NCBI RefSeq assembly: GCF_907164915.1
Contig: NC_061869.1
Span: 26,157,616-26,221,615, forward strand
Source: Impatiens glandulifera
Taxonomy: Eukaryota; Streptophyta; Magnoliopsida; Ericales; Balsaminaceae
Direction: 5' to 3'
Length of the DNA: 64,000 nucleotides
The translations under genes were made by a program, and so were the position numbers. Below the pieces are notes generated by a model. It was not told the DNA's origin. It saw nothing but the letters and a program-made list of their open reading frames with translations, and did no database searches. Shown here one piece after another: positions 11,820 to 20,788 of this stretch. Every line of letters starts with the position of its first letter. Position 1 is the stretch's first letter.

Positions 11820-12062
11820 GAAGACGGATCGTCTTCATTAAATGCAAGTGACGGATTACGAAAACAAATCATCAAAGCATTAAATCCTAGAGAGATAAAG
11901 TGTTATATCCCAAAAACCGGTGTGTTCAAAACCGGAAGTTCTTTGTGTGTGTTTGTGTTGAGTAATTGTATTACATCAAAGTGTGAGTTTGGTGTAACCG
12001 GCGAGTAGCGAAGTTGGGCTCGACCGGAAGTGTTGTTGTAACTCTAAAGAGTTAGTGGAGAT

Positions 12063-12122
12063 CCTTCTCATAACCTGAGAAGAAGGGGTGACGTAGGAGG
12101 GTTTGCTCCGAACATCCATAAA
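12063..12122 (+). promoter_or_regulatory. Conserved R-U5 hairpin and GGGGTGACGTAGGAG block
   Basis: CCTTCTC-n7-GAGAAG can fold as a stem-loop. It is followed by AAGGGGTGACGTAGGAGG and TTTGCTCCGAACATCCATAAA. Equivalent blocks, with the stem kept although its sequence varies, occur in the LTRs of A, D, E, F, G and the scrap at 9240. A second inverted repeat, CTTGAACCCGGTTCAAG, is at 12296-12312. Position in the transcript suggests an RNA role such as packaging, dimerisation or 3' end formation. Confidence 0.6.
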
Positions 12123-12459
12123 CAAATCCCTTGTCTCGTGCTCTTTCATTCGATTTCATTTCCTGCTTTCTTAACGTAAACCGCAAACTAATCATACTTC
12201 CAAAACCGGTCACTCACCTCCATTAAACTTACTCCTTCTAAAATATCATCTAAAAGTCGCATTCGTTGCTTCAACCTGAAACAGACATTTCCGCCCTTGA
12301 ACCCGGTTCAAGAGTCTGTGACAGGTTGTGCAGTGCTGAGAAAGGTTTTAGTCTCTAACCGGACTATCACCAAAAGAGTTGTGTGTTGCGTAAGCGGTCA
12401 CCCTTACCGAAACCGGAAAAACACCCCGGTCCTCCAAGGGCGTCCCCGATCCTAACAAG

Positions 12460-12471
12460 TGGTATCAGAGC
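12460..12471 (+). other. Primer binding site of element B
   Basis: TGGTATCAGAGC, complementary to initiator-Met tRNA, two bases after the LTR. Confidence 0.92.
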
Positions 12472-12499
12472 GAGGTTCTTAGCACTCAAGCAACCAAAG

Positions 12500-14176
12500 A
12501 TGGTGGGAAGCATGACCCACAGCGACAAGCCGCCAATGCTAAACAGCGAAGCATTTAGCAGTTGGAAGAAACAGATGTATCTACATCTGATAACGTTAGA
12601 TGATGAGATAAGCCGAGTCCTGAAAGAAGGACCGATCAAGATCAACAAGGAGGAAAGTCAGTGGACGAGTGAAGATCGGAGAAGAAGTAACCTGGACAAC
12701 CATTGCATGAGGCATATCTACAAAGCTATAGATAACAACACTTTGAACAAAATATCAGAGTGCGAAAATGCAAAGGAAGCCTGGGAAACGATTATCCAGA
12801 TCCACGAGGGAAACGAAAGAACCAAGGAGAATAAAATCTTGGTGGCTACGCAGAAGTATGAAAACATAAGGATGAAACCGGGAGAAAATATGAAGGAATT
12901 TAGCAACCGGTTCACCAGCGTAGTAAGCGAGCTTCAGACACTCGGAAAGAAGTATGACAACCGAGAAGTGATCATCAAAGCTCTAAGATCACTGCCAAGC
13001 ACGTGGGATATCAAGACCATGGTGATGAGGGAGTCTAGCACCCTTGGGCAGATGAAGTTGCATGATGTGTTTGAGGATTTGAAAGCCTACGAATTCGAGA
13101 TCAAGTCTCGGATCGAAGATGAAGCATCTACATCAACCGCAACAAGAGCCTTGGTCACATCGGTGGAACCAGTGGCTCCAGTATCAACCGCACCGGCTCC
13201 AGTCAAAAACACTGATCAAATAACCGACGATGTGATGGCGATGCTAGCCCAGAAATTCGGGAAATTCATGAAGAAGAGCCAACCACCATTTAATAATGAT
13301 TTTAATTATAACTATGTAGATAAATCAAACAAAAGATGCTATAACTGTGATGGTTTTGGACATTTCAGGTCAGAGTGTAGAAAACCAAGAAGAGACGATA
13401 GAAAACCGGAAGGAAATTATCAAGGAAATAATTATCAAGGGAATAATTATCAAGGCAACCGGTATCAGGGAAATAATAATCAAGGAAACAATTATCGGGG
13501 AAACAACAATAACCAACGAAACGACTACCGAAGAAATGATGATCAACATGCTGATGAAGGAAAGGAGATCCAAAAAGCTCTCATTGCATCAGACGGTGGA
13601 AGCGAGTGGGCATATTCCGACAATGAGGATGGTGAAGAGAAAGTAACATGCTTCATGGCAAACGACGAAGAGGTATTCGATTTCTCTTCTGATGAGTTTA
13701 CTAAAGAAGATCTAGTATCTGCACTCAACCAAATGGTTGCTGAGTTCAGAAATATATCTGCGTATATGCCAACACCTGTAGAACCTAAAACCGAACAAAT
13801 AAATGATGAAAACGATGAAACATGTGAGATCAAAACACATGAACCGGATGAACTATTCTCGGATAATGAGGAGACAGTTCAACCGGTAATGGAAACCGAT
13901 GAACGAGCAATGTACGTCACGGCTGCGTGGGAGAGATCACGTCAAGCAGTGAAACAAATGTGTAACTATAAACGACATCCGAAGTGTAGATATGGTATCG
14001 GTTATGATCCAAGTAAACAAAATGAAACAAAACAATCTAACGGGATGAAACTAACGAAAAACAATCTTCCATTTATAAAATTTGTCAAAAGTTCTCAAAC
14101 CGAAAATGACCTAAAACCGGAAGAAACGCTTAAGTATGTAGGTCCTAACGAATCTGAAAAAATGACTTCATCCTGA
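12500..14176 (+). CDS. gag: Gag of element B, C-terminally shifted by one extra A
   Basis: 558-residue frame from ATG 12500. An upstream in-frame ATG at 12383 lies in the LTR and before the primer site, so 12500 is preferred. The core blocks (MYLHLITLDDEISRVL, EGNERTKENKILVATQKYENI, EFSNRFTSVVSELQTL, SLPSTWDIKTMVM) are copia Gag. The zinc knuckle CYNCDGFGHFRSEC lies at about 13337-13378. After it comes a run of NNYQG-type repeats (13413-13520), then an acidic C-terminus. A and D continue past the point where this frame ends: B has an A6 run near 14165 where they have fewer, which shifts the frame and stops it at 14176. The lost tail (WIPKGL--HGPN) is still readable to 14369. Confidence 0.9.
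   Translation: MVGSMTHSDKPPMLNSEAFSSWKKQMYLHLITLDDEISRVLKEGPIKINKEESQWTSEDRRRSNLDNHCMRHIYKAIDNNTLNKISECENAKEAWETIIQIHEGNERTKENKILVATQKYENIRMKPGENMKEFSNRFTSVVSELQTLGKKYDNREVIIKALRSLPSTWDIKTMVMRESSTLGQMKLHDVFEDLKAYEFEIKSRIEDEASTSTATRALVTSVEPVAPVSTAPAPVKNTDQITDDVMAMLAQKFGKFMKKSQPPFNNDFNYNYVDKSNKRCYNCDGFGHFRSECRKPRRDDRKPEGNYQGNNYQGNNYQGNRYQGNNNQGNNYRGNNNNQRNDYRRNDDQHADEGKEIQKALIASDGGSEWAYSDNEDGEEKVTCFMANDEEVFDFSSDEFTKEDLVSALNQMVAEFRNISAYMPTPVEPKTEQINDENDETCEIKTHEPDELFSDNEETVQPVMETDERAMYVTAAWERSRQAVKQMCNYKRHPKCRYGIGYDPSKQNETKQSNGMKLTKNNLPFIKFVKSSQTENDLKPEETLKYVGPNESEKMTSS
13413..13520 (+). repeat. NNYQG-coding short tandem repeat in Gag
   Basis: A 15-bp unit AATTATCAAGGAAAT and variants, repeated about six times in frame. 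It gives an Asn/Gly/Gln-rich basic linker directly after the zinc knuckle. A and D have only a short unrepeated linker here, so the expansion is specific to B. Confidence 0.8.
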
Positions 14177-14355
14177 GAGAAGGAAAGCCAACCGGAAACC
14201 AAATAAAAATAATAAAAACCGACATCAAAGAAGCCCATCACCACATAAGGCATTCTTGAGCAACGGCCAAGAAGTTAAGCCAAATATTATCAAAACTACA
14301 ACCGGGAAAGTGATCCGACTAATTCAGGTCTGGATCCCAAAGGGACTAATCAATC

Positions 14356-17300
14356 ATGGACCCAACTAAATGTGGGTACCAAAAAGGTGTAAATAATTGT
14401 TTGTTGCAGGTTAGGAGGAGCAATCAGTTAAAGAATTCTGAATGGTACCTGGACAGTGGATGCTCAAGGCTCATGACCGGAAACAAGGAGCTACTGACCG
14501 ACATCAAGTACGAAACCGGAGCATTCATCACATTCGGGGATAATTCAAAAGGTAAAACCGTGGGCAATGGTAAGATTGTCCATGGTGAATTATCCATAAA
14601 TAATGTGCTATTAGTAGAAAAACTAAGCTTTAATTTACTAAGCATAAGCCAAATGTGTGATGTGGGCTACAAAGTTGAATTTCATAAAAACTCATGTTTA
14701 GTCAAAAATCAAAATGATGACACTTTGTTAACCGGTAACCGGATAGGAAACATTTACAAAGTGAACTGGAAAACTGATTTCGAAAAACCTGTGTGTATGA
14801 TAGCCGGAAATGATCCAAATTGGCTTTGGCATAAACGGTTAAATCACTTGAACTTCAAAACGATTAACTTTATTTGTTCCAAGGAACTGGTTCACGGCTT
14901 TCCAAATGTTAAATTTTCAAAAGATAAAGTATGTGCTGCATGTCAAATGGGAAAACAAGTGAAATCATCCTTTAAAAGTAAAGGAAATTATCAATCTGAA
15001 AGATGTTTAGAACTGTTGCATATGGACTTGTTCGGTCCGGTTAAAGTAACTAGTTTAGGAGGCATGCATTATACTATGGTAGTTGTTGATGATTACTCCA
15101 AATTTACTTGGGTTACTTTCCTAGCTTCTAAAAATCAAGCAACTTCAAACTTGATTAAACTGATTTTGAGAATACAAAATGAAAAATCTATTCGAGTAAA
15201 CAAAATTAGAAGTGATAAAGGAACTGAGTTTATTAACAGTAATTTAACTACTTTTCTTGATGATTCCGGTATTAGGCACGAGTTGTCTAGTGCCAGAACT
15301 CCTCAACAAAACGGCCTGGCTGAGAGAAGAAACCGAACTCTCAAGGAAGCCGCAAGGTCAATGATAGCCGATTCGGGTATCGCTCAAAAGTTTTGGGCTG
15401 AAGCTATCAACACCGCTTGCTATACACAAAACCGTTCTCTAGTGACTAAACGGTTTTCGAAAACTCCTTTTGAAATTTATTTTGATAAAATTCCAAGTGT
15501 ACGGTATTTTCGAATTTTTGGAAGTAAATGCTTTGTTCACAATAACGGCAAGAAGTACTTGACCGCTTTTGATGCTAAATCCGATGAGGGAATAATGTTG
15601 GGATATTCAGCTGTGAGTAAAGCCTACAGAGTATACAATACTAGGACTTTAACAGTTGAAGAAACCGCACACGTTGTTTTCGATGAATCGGTTGAGCGAA
15701 ACACTGCATTACCCTTCGATCTTCACAACATAATGGAAAATTTCAATATCTATTCTGATGATGAAGACGAGGTTCCGGTTTTTAGACGATTTGTCAAGGA
15801 CCAAGCGGTTGATGTTGAAATTCAACCTGATCAAGGTGCTCTACCGTAGAAAGTTGACGCTTCAGTTTCTACTGAAGAAATCGGTCGGTCTGACTCTGTT
15901 CAACCTACCGATCAGTCTAACCTTGATCATCCAGCCGAAAGCTTGGTAGACACGTCTCGGATTAACCTCAGAAGGAACAAAAATCATCCTCTTGAACTAG
16001 TAATAGGTAACATATCCTCACCCGTCCGAACTAGGCAACAAAATTTGGATCACTATGGAAACTCTGCTTTCATATCACAAATTGAGCCGAAAAAGGTGGA
16101 TGAAGCACTGTCAGATCCAGATTGGATTTTGGCAATGCAAGAGGAATTAAACGAGTTTGAGAGAAATAAAGTCTGGTACCTAGTTCCTAGACCGAAAAAC
16201 AAACCGGTTATAGGCACACGATGGGTATTCAGAAATAAACTCAATGAAGACGGTTTAGTTACAAGGAACAAAGCCCGGTTAGTGGCTCAAGGCTATAAGC
16301 AGGAAGAAGGCATTGATTTTGAAGAATCATTCGCCCCCGTAGCTAGACTTGAGGCCATTAGAATATTTTTAGCATATGCAGCTTTCAAAAAGTTCAAAGT
16401 TTATCAAATGGATGTTAAAACGCTTTTCTAAACGGTAAAGTAAATGAAGAGGTGTATGTTAATCAACCTCCAGGTTTTAAAAATCCAGAACATGAAAATC
16501 ACGTTTACCGGCTGAATAAAGCTCTTTACGGTTTGAAACAAGCTCCAAGAGCTTGGTATGATACTTTGACTCAATTTCTATTTGATCACAAATTTACAAT
16601 AGGTTCAGTAGACAAAACCCTCTTCAAATTTGAAAGAAAGGAGCAAATCTTACTTGTTCAAATTTATGTTGATGATATCATTTTCGGGTCAACCGACCCA
16701 AAGTTATGTGACAAATTTTCGAAAATGATGACTGATAGATTTCAAATGAGTATGATGGGGGAAATGAGCTTCTTTCTAGGACTTCAGGTTAAGCAGATGG
16801 AAGCCGGAATCTTTATAAGCCAACCGAAGTATACAGCCGAACTGCTGAAGAGATTTGGGATGGATACATGTGCCGAAGCGGCTACGCCAATGAGTCCTTC
16901 CGTGAAGCTGGACAAAGATGAAGATGGTCAAGCCGTTGACATCACAGCATATCGAGGAATGATCGGATCGCTGCTGTATCTCACGGCAAGCCGACCCGAT
17001 ATCCTGTTTGCGGTTGGAGTGTGCGGAAGGTTCCAAGCAAACCCAAAGCAAACTCATTATACGGCGGCTAAAAGAATCTTGAAATATCTGAAGGGAACTC
17101 AAGAAGTGGGACTCTGGTATCCAAAAGACTCGAGCTTCAATCTAATAAGCTACTCAGATGCCGATTACGTGGGATGCAAAATCGACAGAAATAGTACAAG
17201 TGGAACCTGTCAGTTTCTGGGTGACCGGTTAGTTACTTGGAGCAGCAAGAAACAAACGTCCGTTGCAACGTCAACCGCAGAGGCGGAGTACTTAGCGGCT

Positions 17301-17619
17301 GGAAGCTGCTGTGCACAACTCCTCTGGATCCAACAGCAACTCAGGGACTTCGGAATAGAAGCAAAGGAGTCTCCAATCTTCTGTGACAACACCAGCGCCA
17401 TAGCAATCACATACAATCCGGTGTTGCACTCAAGAACAAAGCATATCGACATCCGACATCATTTTCATCCGAGAGCATGTTCAGGAGAAACACATCCGGC
17501 TGGAATATGTGTCGACCGAGCAAGAAGTAGCGGACATCTTCACGAAACCGCTACAGGAAGCTAAGTTTTCACATTTTCGAAATATCTTGGGTCTTACTAA
17601 TCTTAATCAATTGATATAA
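14356..17619 (+). pseudogene. pol: Pol polyprotein of element B, nearly intact but with two indels and one stop
   Basis: Frame opens at ATG 14356, in +1 relative to the ancestral gag end. Protease core DSG is near residue 33-35. Integrase has the HHCC finger (H159, H164, C193, C196) and DD35E residues D224, D287 and E323. An in-frame TAG (15847-15849) separates integrase from reverse transcriptase. RT has YVDD at 16665-16676. RNase H has SYSDADYVGC near 17150 and TSVATSTAEAEYLA near 17260. A missing base near 16422 breaks RT, and an extra T in a T run near 17463 shifts the last 50 codons. The original stop is at 17617-17619. Overall identity to A and D is high in IN and RT. Confidence 0.9.
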
Positions 17620-18236
17620 TCATGCATGCGTGTATATATAAAACCGGGATATATGTTCAGGGAGAAGCTAAAGCTTCTCAAACCATATTCAAATAGGCCA
17701 TTAATAAATCAAATATGCTAACCGGGAGGAAGTCTCCAGTTATGCCCGATTATCTCATTATTTCAAATCAAATGTATGTTTACTAATACGTTTGAAATAA
17801 CCAGGTTGAAGTGGATAAAACAAGTCCAAAGTTGAACAATTGTTGATATCAATCAACTATTTTTCATAAACGGAAATATCCTACTAAAACCGGTCATGGA
17901 AAACCGCTCAGTACATATGCACTCTGGTCTGATGAAATGAACTTTTCCGGTTAACCTGAGATGACCGACCGAGTTTTCGTGCATGTTTTGAAAAATGAAG
18001 CCTGTGATTAATTAAAAACGAGTCTACTACAATCGAGATGACGACATGTGTCCATCATCAAGAGAGGGAGACTTACATCTTGTCAATAGATATTTTGTCA
18101 TCATTGCTATCTTAGTAATTATTAGATTTACCTTGGAAATAACCATTAGTTACTTCAACAAGTTAAGTCTATTAAATAGCTGATGACATCATCAGGCATG
18201 CTTAAACTCATTAAAGACCAAGCCGAATCCCCGGGC
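17620..18236 (+). other. Spacer between pol and accessory 1 (element B)
   Basis: No gene. It contains several ACCGGT-type motifs, and its end serves as the upstream region of accessory gene 1. It is comparable in length and position to A 2113-2558 and D 45835-46288. Confidence 0.5.
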
Positions 18237-18244
18237 TATATAAA
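18237..18244 (+). promoter_or_regulatory. TATA box of accessory gene 1 (element B)
   Basis: TATATAAA 93 bp before the probable original start at 18330, followed by a leader containing a CTCTCTCTC run. Confidence 0.6.
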
Positions 18245-18329
18245 TCATCCTTAATCCTTTTCAAAACATCACAAGTTCACTATTCACAAGAATCATTCTT
18301 GAGATAAAATCCTCTCTCTCTCAAAAAAC

Positions 18330-19091
18330 ATAAATACCAACCCCCTAGCCAAGAAAATCCTATTGGCAGATTTTGAATCAATCTACCAATATGAGGATCA
18401 TGAAGTCAAGGAAATGTTCTTAGCCATAGAAAGGAGTGGGCTAAGAAGTTTTCTTGAGAACAGGTTCATCATCGACTACCTTGTGGTCGAAGAACTGTTT
18501 GAAACCGTGAAAGAGGTGCATCGAGATATACTCGTCGCACAGGTTTACGGTCAAAAATTCCTATTCAGCGAGACGGATTTCGCTGTATACTGCGGCTTAC
18601 CCAATGAAGGGGTAACCGACCTAACCTATTCTCCGGTGACAATGGAAGAAATGTGTCGCCGGTTCTCTGGATCTAACATCCCGGTTAAACCCTGGGGTGC
18701 TAAGAGTCAACTTTCTCACAAGTACCAGATTCTCTGCGAGATTTTGGGAAAATCTGTCTTGTGCAGAGAGAAAAGTTACTATTACACTCAAAGGGTATTC
18801 GAGATGATGATCGCCGTAACGGTTGGGACACCGGTTAACTGGTCCTGGATCATCTTCAGTAACCTGAAGAAGATGATTCTCTCCAACAAAACCGGCTACG
18901 CTCCTCAGCTGAGCGGTTTGTGCGCAAGTCTGGAGATCCACACCGGAGCCTTTGTCACTCTTCACCCAAGGCACGTGCTCACCAAAGAAAGAGTACAAGA
19001 GATGATCGACCGGTGGGAAGCGGTTAAAGCCAGAAAAATCCAAGCGGCTGAGGCTTCAAACGCTCAAGTGGCTGAGTCATCAAATGTTTAA
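18330..19091 (+). CDS. Accessory gene 1 of element B, start codon apparently lost
   Basis: Open frame to TAA 19091. By position and frame the original start is the ATA at 18330: relatives begin about ten residues before the VDF/IDF motif, and here ADFESIY follows at a similar distance. The first in-frame ATG is internal, near 18414, and would delete the first conserved block. The protein has RSGLRSFLE near residue 34, a VEELFETV block, ETDFAVYCGLPNEGVTDL, TPVNWSWIIFSNLKKMI and GYAPQLSG, all family positions. The C-terminus is Ala/Glu-rich (KIQAAEASNAQVAES). No catalytic motif is visible. It could still be translated from a non-AUG start; confidence in function is low. Confidence 0.7.
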   Translation: MNTNPLAKKILLADFESIYQYEDHEVKEMFLAIERSGLRSFLENRFIIDYLVVEELFETVKEVHRDILVAQVYGQKFLFSETDFAVYCGLPNEGVTDLTYSPVTMEEMCRRFSGSNIPVKPWGAKSQLSHKYQILCEILGKSVLCREKSYYYTQRVFEMMIAVTVGTPVNWSWIIFSNLKKMILSNKTGYAPQLSGLCASLEIHTGAFVTLHPRHVLTKERVQEMIDRWEAVKARKIQAAEASNAQVAESSNV

Positions 19092-19505
19092 ACCTGTCTT
19101 TCCTCTTTTCTTTTATCCTTTCTTTACAAAACCGGTACTTTTGCTGTACTACCGGTTTCGTACTTCAATTAATGAATCGGATTTCTTTCCTTTCCAAGTC
19201 AAAATCTACAATATTCAATGCGTCGTATCAAAAATAAATCATTTCACTCTTGGAAATATAAATCTCAAAGCATGCCTGACTTGATTTGACAAGACTTGCC
19301 TTTATTCTCTTGGAAAATCACAAAAACATTAATGACTAAGCATAAACGGCTAGATTTTTAAATCCTCTCATTAAATGCTCTCATTCATTCCAGACTAAAA
19401 AAGGGGATTCAACCTCCATTTTCAAAAATACGCCTTCAAGCATTCTTCTCTCTAAAACTCGAAAGCTCAAGAACTCTCTCAAACTCTTCTTCACTACTCA
19501 TCACC
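19092..19505 (+). other. Spacer and leader before accessory 2 (element B)
   Basis: No gene. A weak TATA-like run (ACTAAAAAAGGGGATTCAACC, near 19395) stands where A and D have TATATAAGGAACC. The leader is CT-rich and ends CACC-ATG. Confidence 0.45.
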
Positions 19506-20267
19506 ATGTCTGCCGAGCTAAGAAACACTCTTATCATCGATTTTGAGGATATCAAGGATAGTGCCTACTATGACTGCATTTTTCAGCACATCATAGATTC
19601 TGGTTTGCAAGGCTTTCTCAAGGGTTCAGACACCATTCTCGAAGAGGAGGTGTATGAATTCTTTAACAATGGTCATATTCTGGATGACGGCAGCATCCGC
19701 ACCATCATCGACGGCCAATTCCTCCAGTTCACCGAGGAGGAATTCGCCACCTTCTTTCACCTTCCGACCGAAGGCTTTTCTGACTTCCCGACGCCATTCC
19801 TGTCGGCTAAGGAAGACTTCTTCCAGATCTTCTCCTCTTCCAACGCTCCGATTAAGGACTTTGGGAAGAAAGAGACACTTGCTCCTCACTACCAAGTCCT
19901 GCATGACTTGGTTCAAAGGTCTATCATAGGCCGAATGCCTAACCAGAACTACAGCCGGGAGGCATTCGACATTATGATAGCAATCATTCGCAACTCCTCC
20001 ATCAACTGGTCCACCTACCTCTACAAAAAACTGAAGCAGCTCATGACCGCTGCAAGAGGAAGGATCAGTTATGCTCCTCAAATCACCCGGTTTCTGATGT
20101 CCAAGCGTCGCAACCTTGGAACCGGTGTTCCGGTTGGACCGTCCAACACTTTCACCATGATCATGATGCACAGGTGGATATCAAGGATTGAGGAACGATC
20201 ACCTGAAAACACCCTTGAAAAGTGGTATGAAAGGATGGTGGAAGGAGGATGGTTCACCGAAGATTAA
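19506..20267 (+). CDS. Accessory gene 2 of element B, intact 253-residue protein
   Basis: ATG in a good context (CACCATGTC), open to TAA 20267. Motifs in order: LIIDFEDI, DSGLQGFL, EEEVYEFFNN, FTEEEFATFFHLPTEGFSDFPTP, a KETLAPHYQVLHDLVQRSI block, SSINWSTYLYKKLKQLM, and SYAPQITRFL. It is the orthologue of the intact A (143-844) and D (47513-48214) genes and longer by about 20 residues at the C-terminus. No signal peptide, membrane helix or zinc finger. Codon positions look maintained. Role unknown; being open in all three complete copies suggests it mattered for the element or spread recently. Confidence 0.8.
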   Translation: MSAELRNTLIIDFEDIKDSAYYDCIFQHIIDSGLQGFLKGSDTILEEEVYEFFNNGHILDDGSIRTIIDGQFLQFTEEEFATFFHLPTEGFSDFPTPFLSAKEDFFQIFSSSNAPIKDFGKKETLAPHYQVLHDLVQRSIIGRMPNQNYSREAFDIMIAIIRNSSINWSTYLYKKLKQLMTAARGRISYAPQITRFLMSKRRNLGTGVPVGPSNTFTMIMMHRWISRIEERSPENTLEKWYERMVEGGWFTED

Positions 20268-20668
20268 ATTTTTCTTTCTCTTTACTTCAATTTTCCGGTT
20301 CTTGGTCATTTTGCTGTACGACCAAAACCGCTCAACATCGAATGTTATTTCTAATGAAATAGTTAATCTTAAAAAGTCTCCGGCTTTTCATTTTCATTAT
20401 TCCTTTCCGGTTTTTCAAACTTATACAAAAAAACTTAAAGTTAACTTAACTATCTCCGGTTAACAAGACTTCAAGAGAAACCGGAACTTCGAGCAAAGAT
20501 AAAAATTTGAAAAATCTTAACCGCCCATGGTTTTACCTCTCAAAATTTACCGCTCATCGAATTTCCGCTTTTACCGCCGAAAGTTACGGCAGTAACTTTT
20601 TGGAGGGAAAATTGGCGCCAAAACATTAAATTGACGGTTCATCTTCAAAACCGCTTGGAACCGCCATC

Positions 20669-20676
20669 TATATAAA
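20669..20676 (+). promoter_or_regulatory. TATA box of accessory gene 3 (element B)
   Basis: TATATAAA 120 bp before ATG 20789. The leader contains CTCTCTCTC runs and an ACACGTGC motif just after the box. The rest of the spacer 20268-20668 holds no gene. Confidence 0.65.
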
Positions 20677-20788
20677 CTCAAATCAGCCCATTCAACACAC
20701 GTGCTTTCTCTCTCTAAAATTTCCAGAACTTCAAAGATCTCTCTCTCTGATCATCATCAATCTTCATCTTCTTCTCTCAAATACTATC

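Larger units (their letters stand above)
11125..12457 (+). repeat. 5' LTR of element B
   Basis: Starts TGATAGAAAAATTAAG and ends GATCCTAACA. The first 92 bp contain a copy of the polypurine tract region followed by a second TGATAGAAAAATTAAG at 11217, so the LTR carries a near-duplicate of its own start. The target duplication shows that 11125, not 11217, is the true end. U3 carries many ACCGGT-type motifs. The 81-codon frame at 11282 recurs in the other LTR and is not a gene. Confidence 0.95.

Noticed and set aside
13370..13573. Hydrophobic minus-strand frame (Ile/Val-rich) that looks like a membrane protein
   Set aside because: It is the antisense of the NNYQG repeat in gag.
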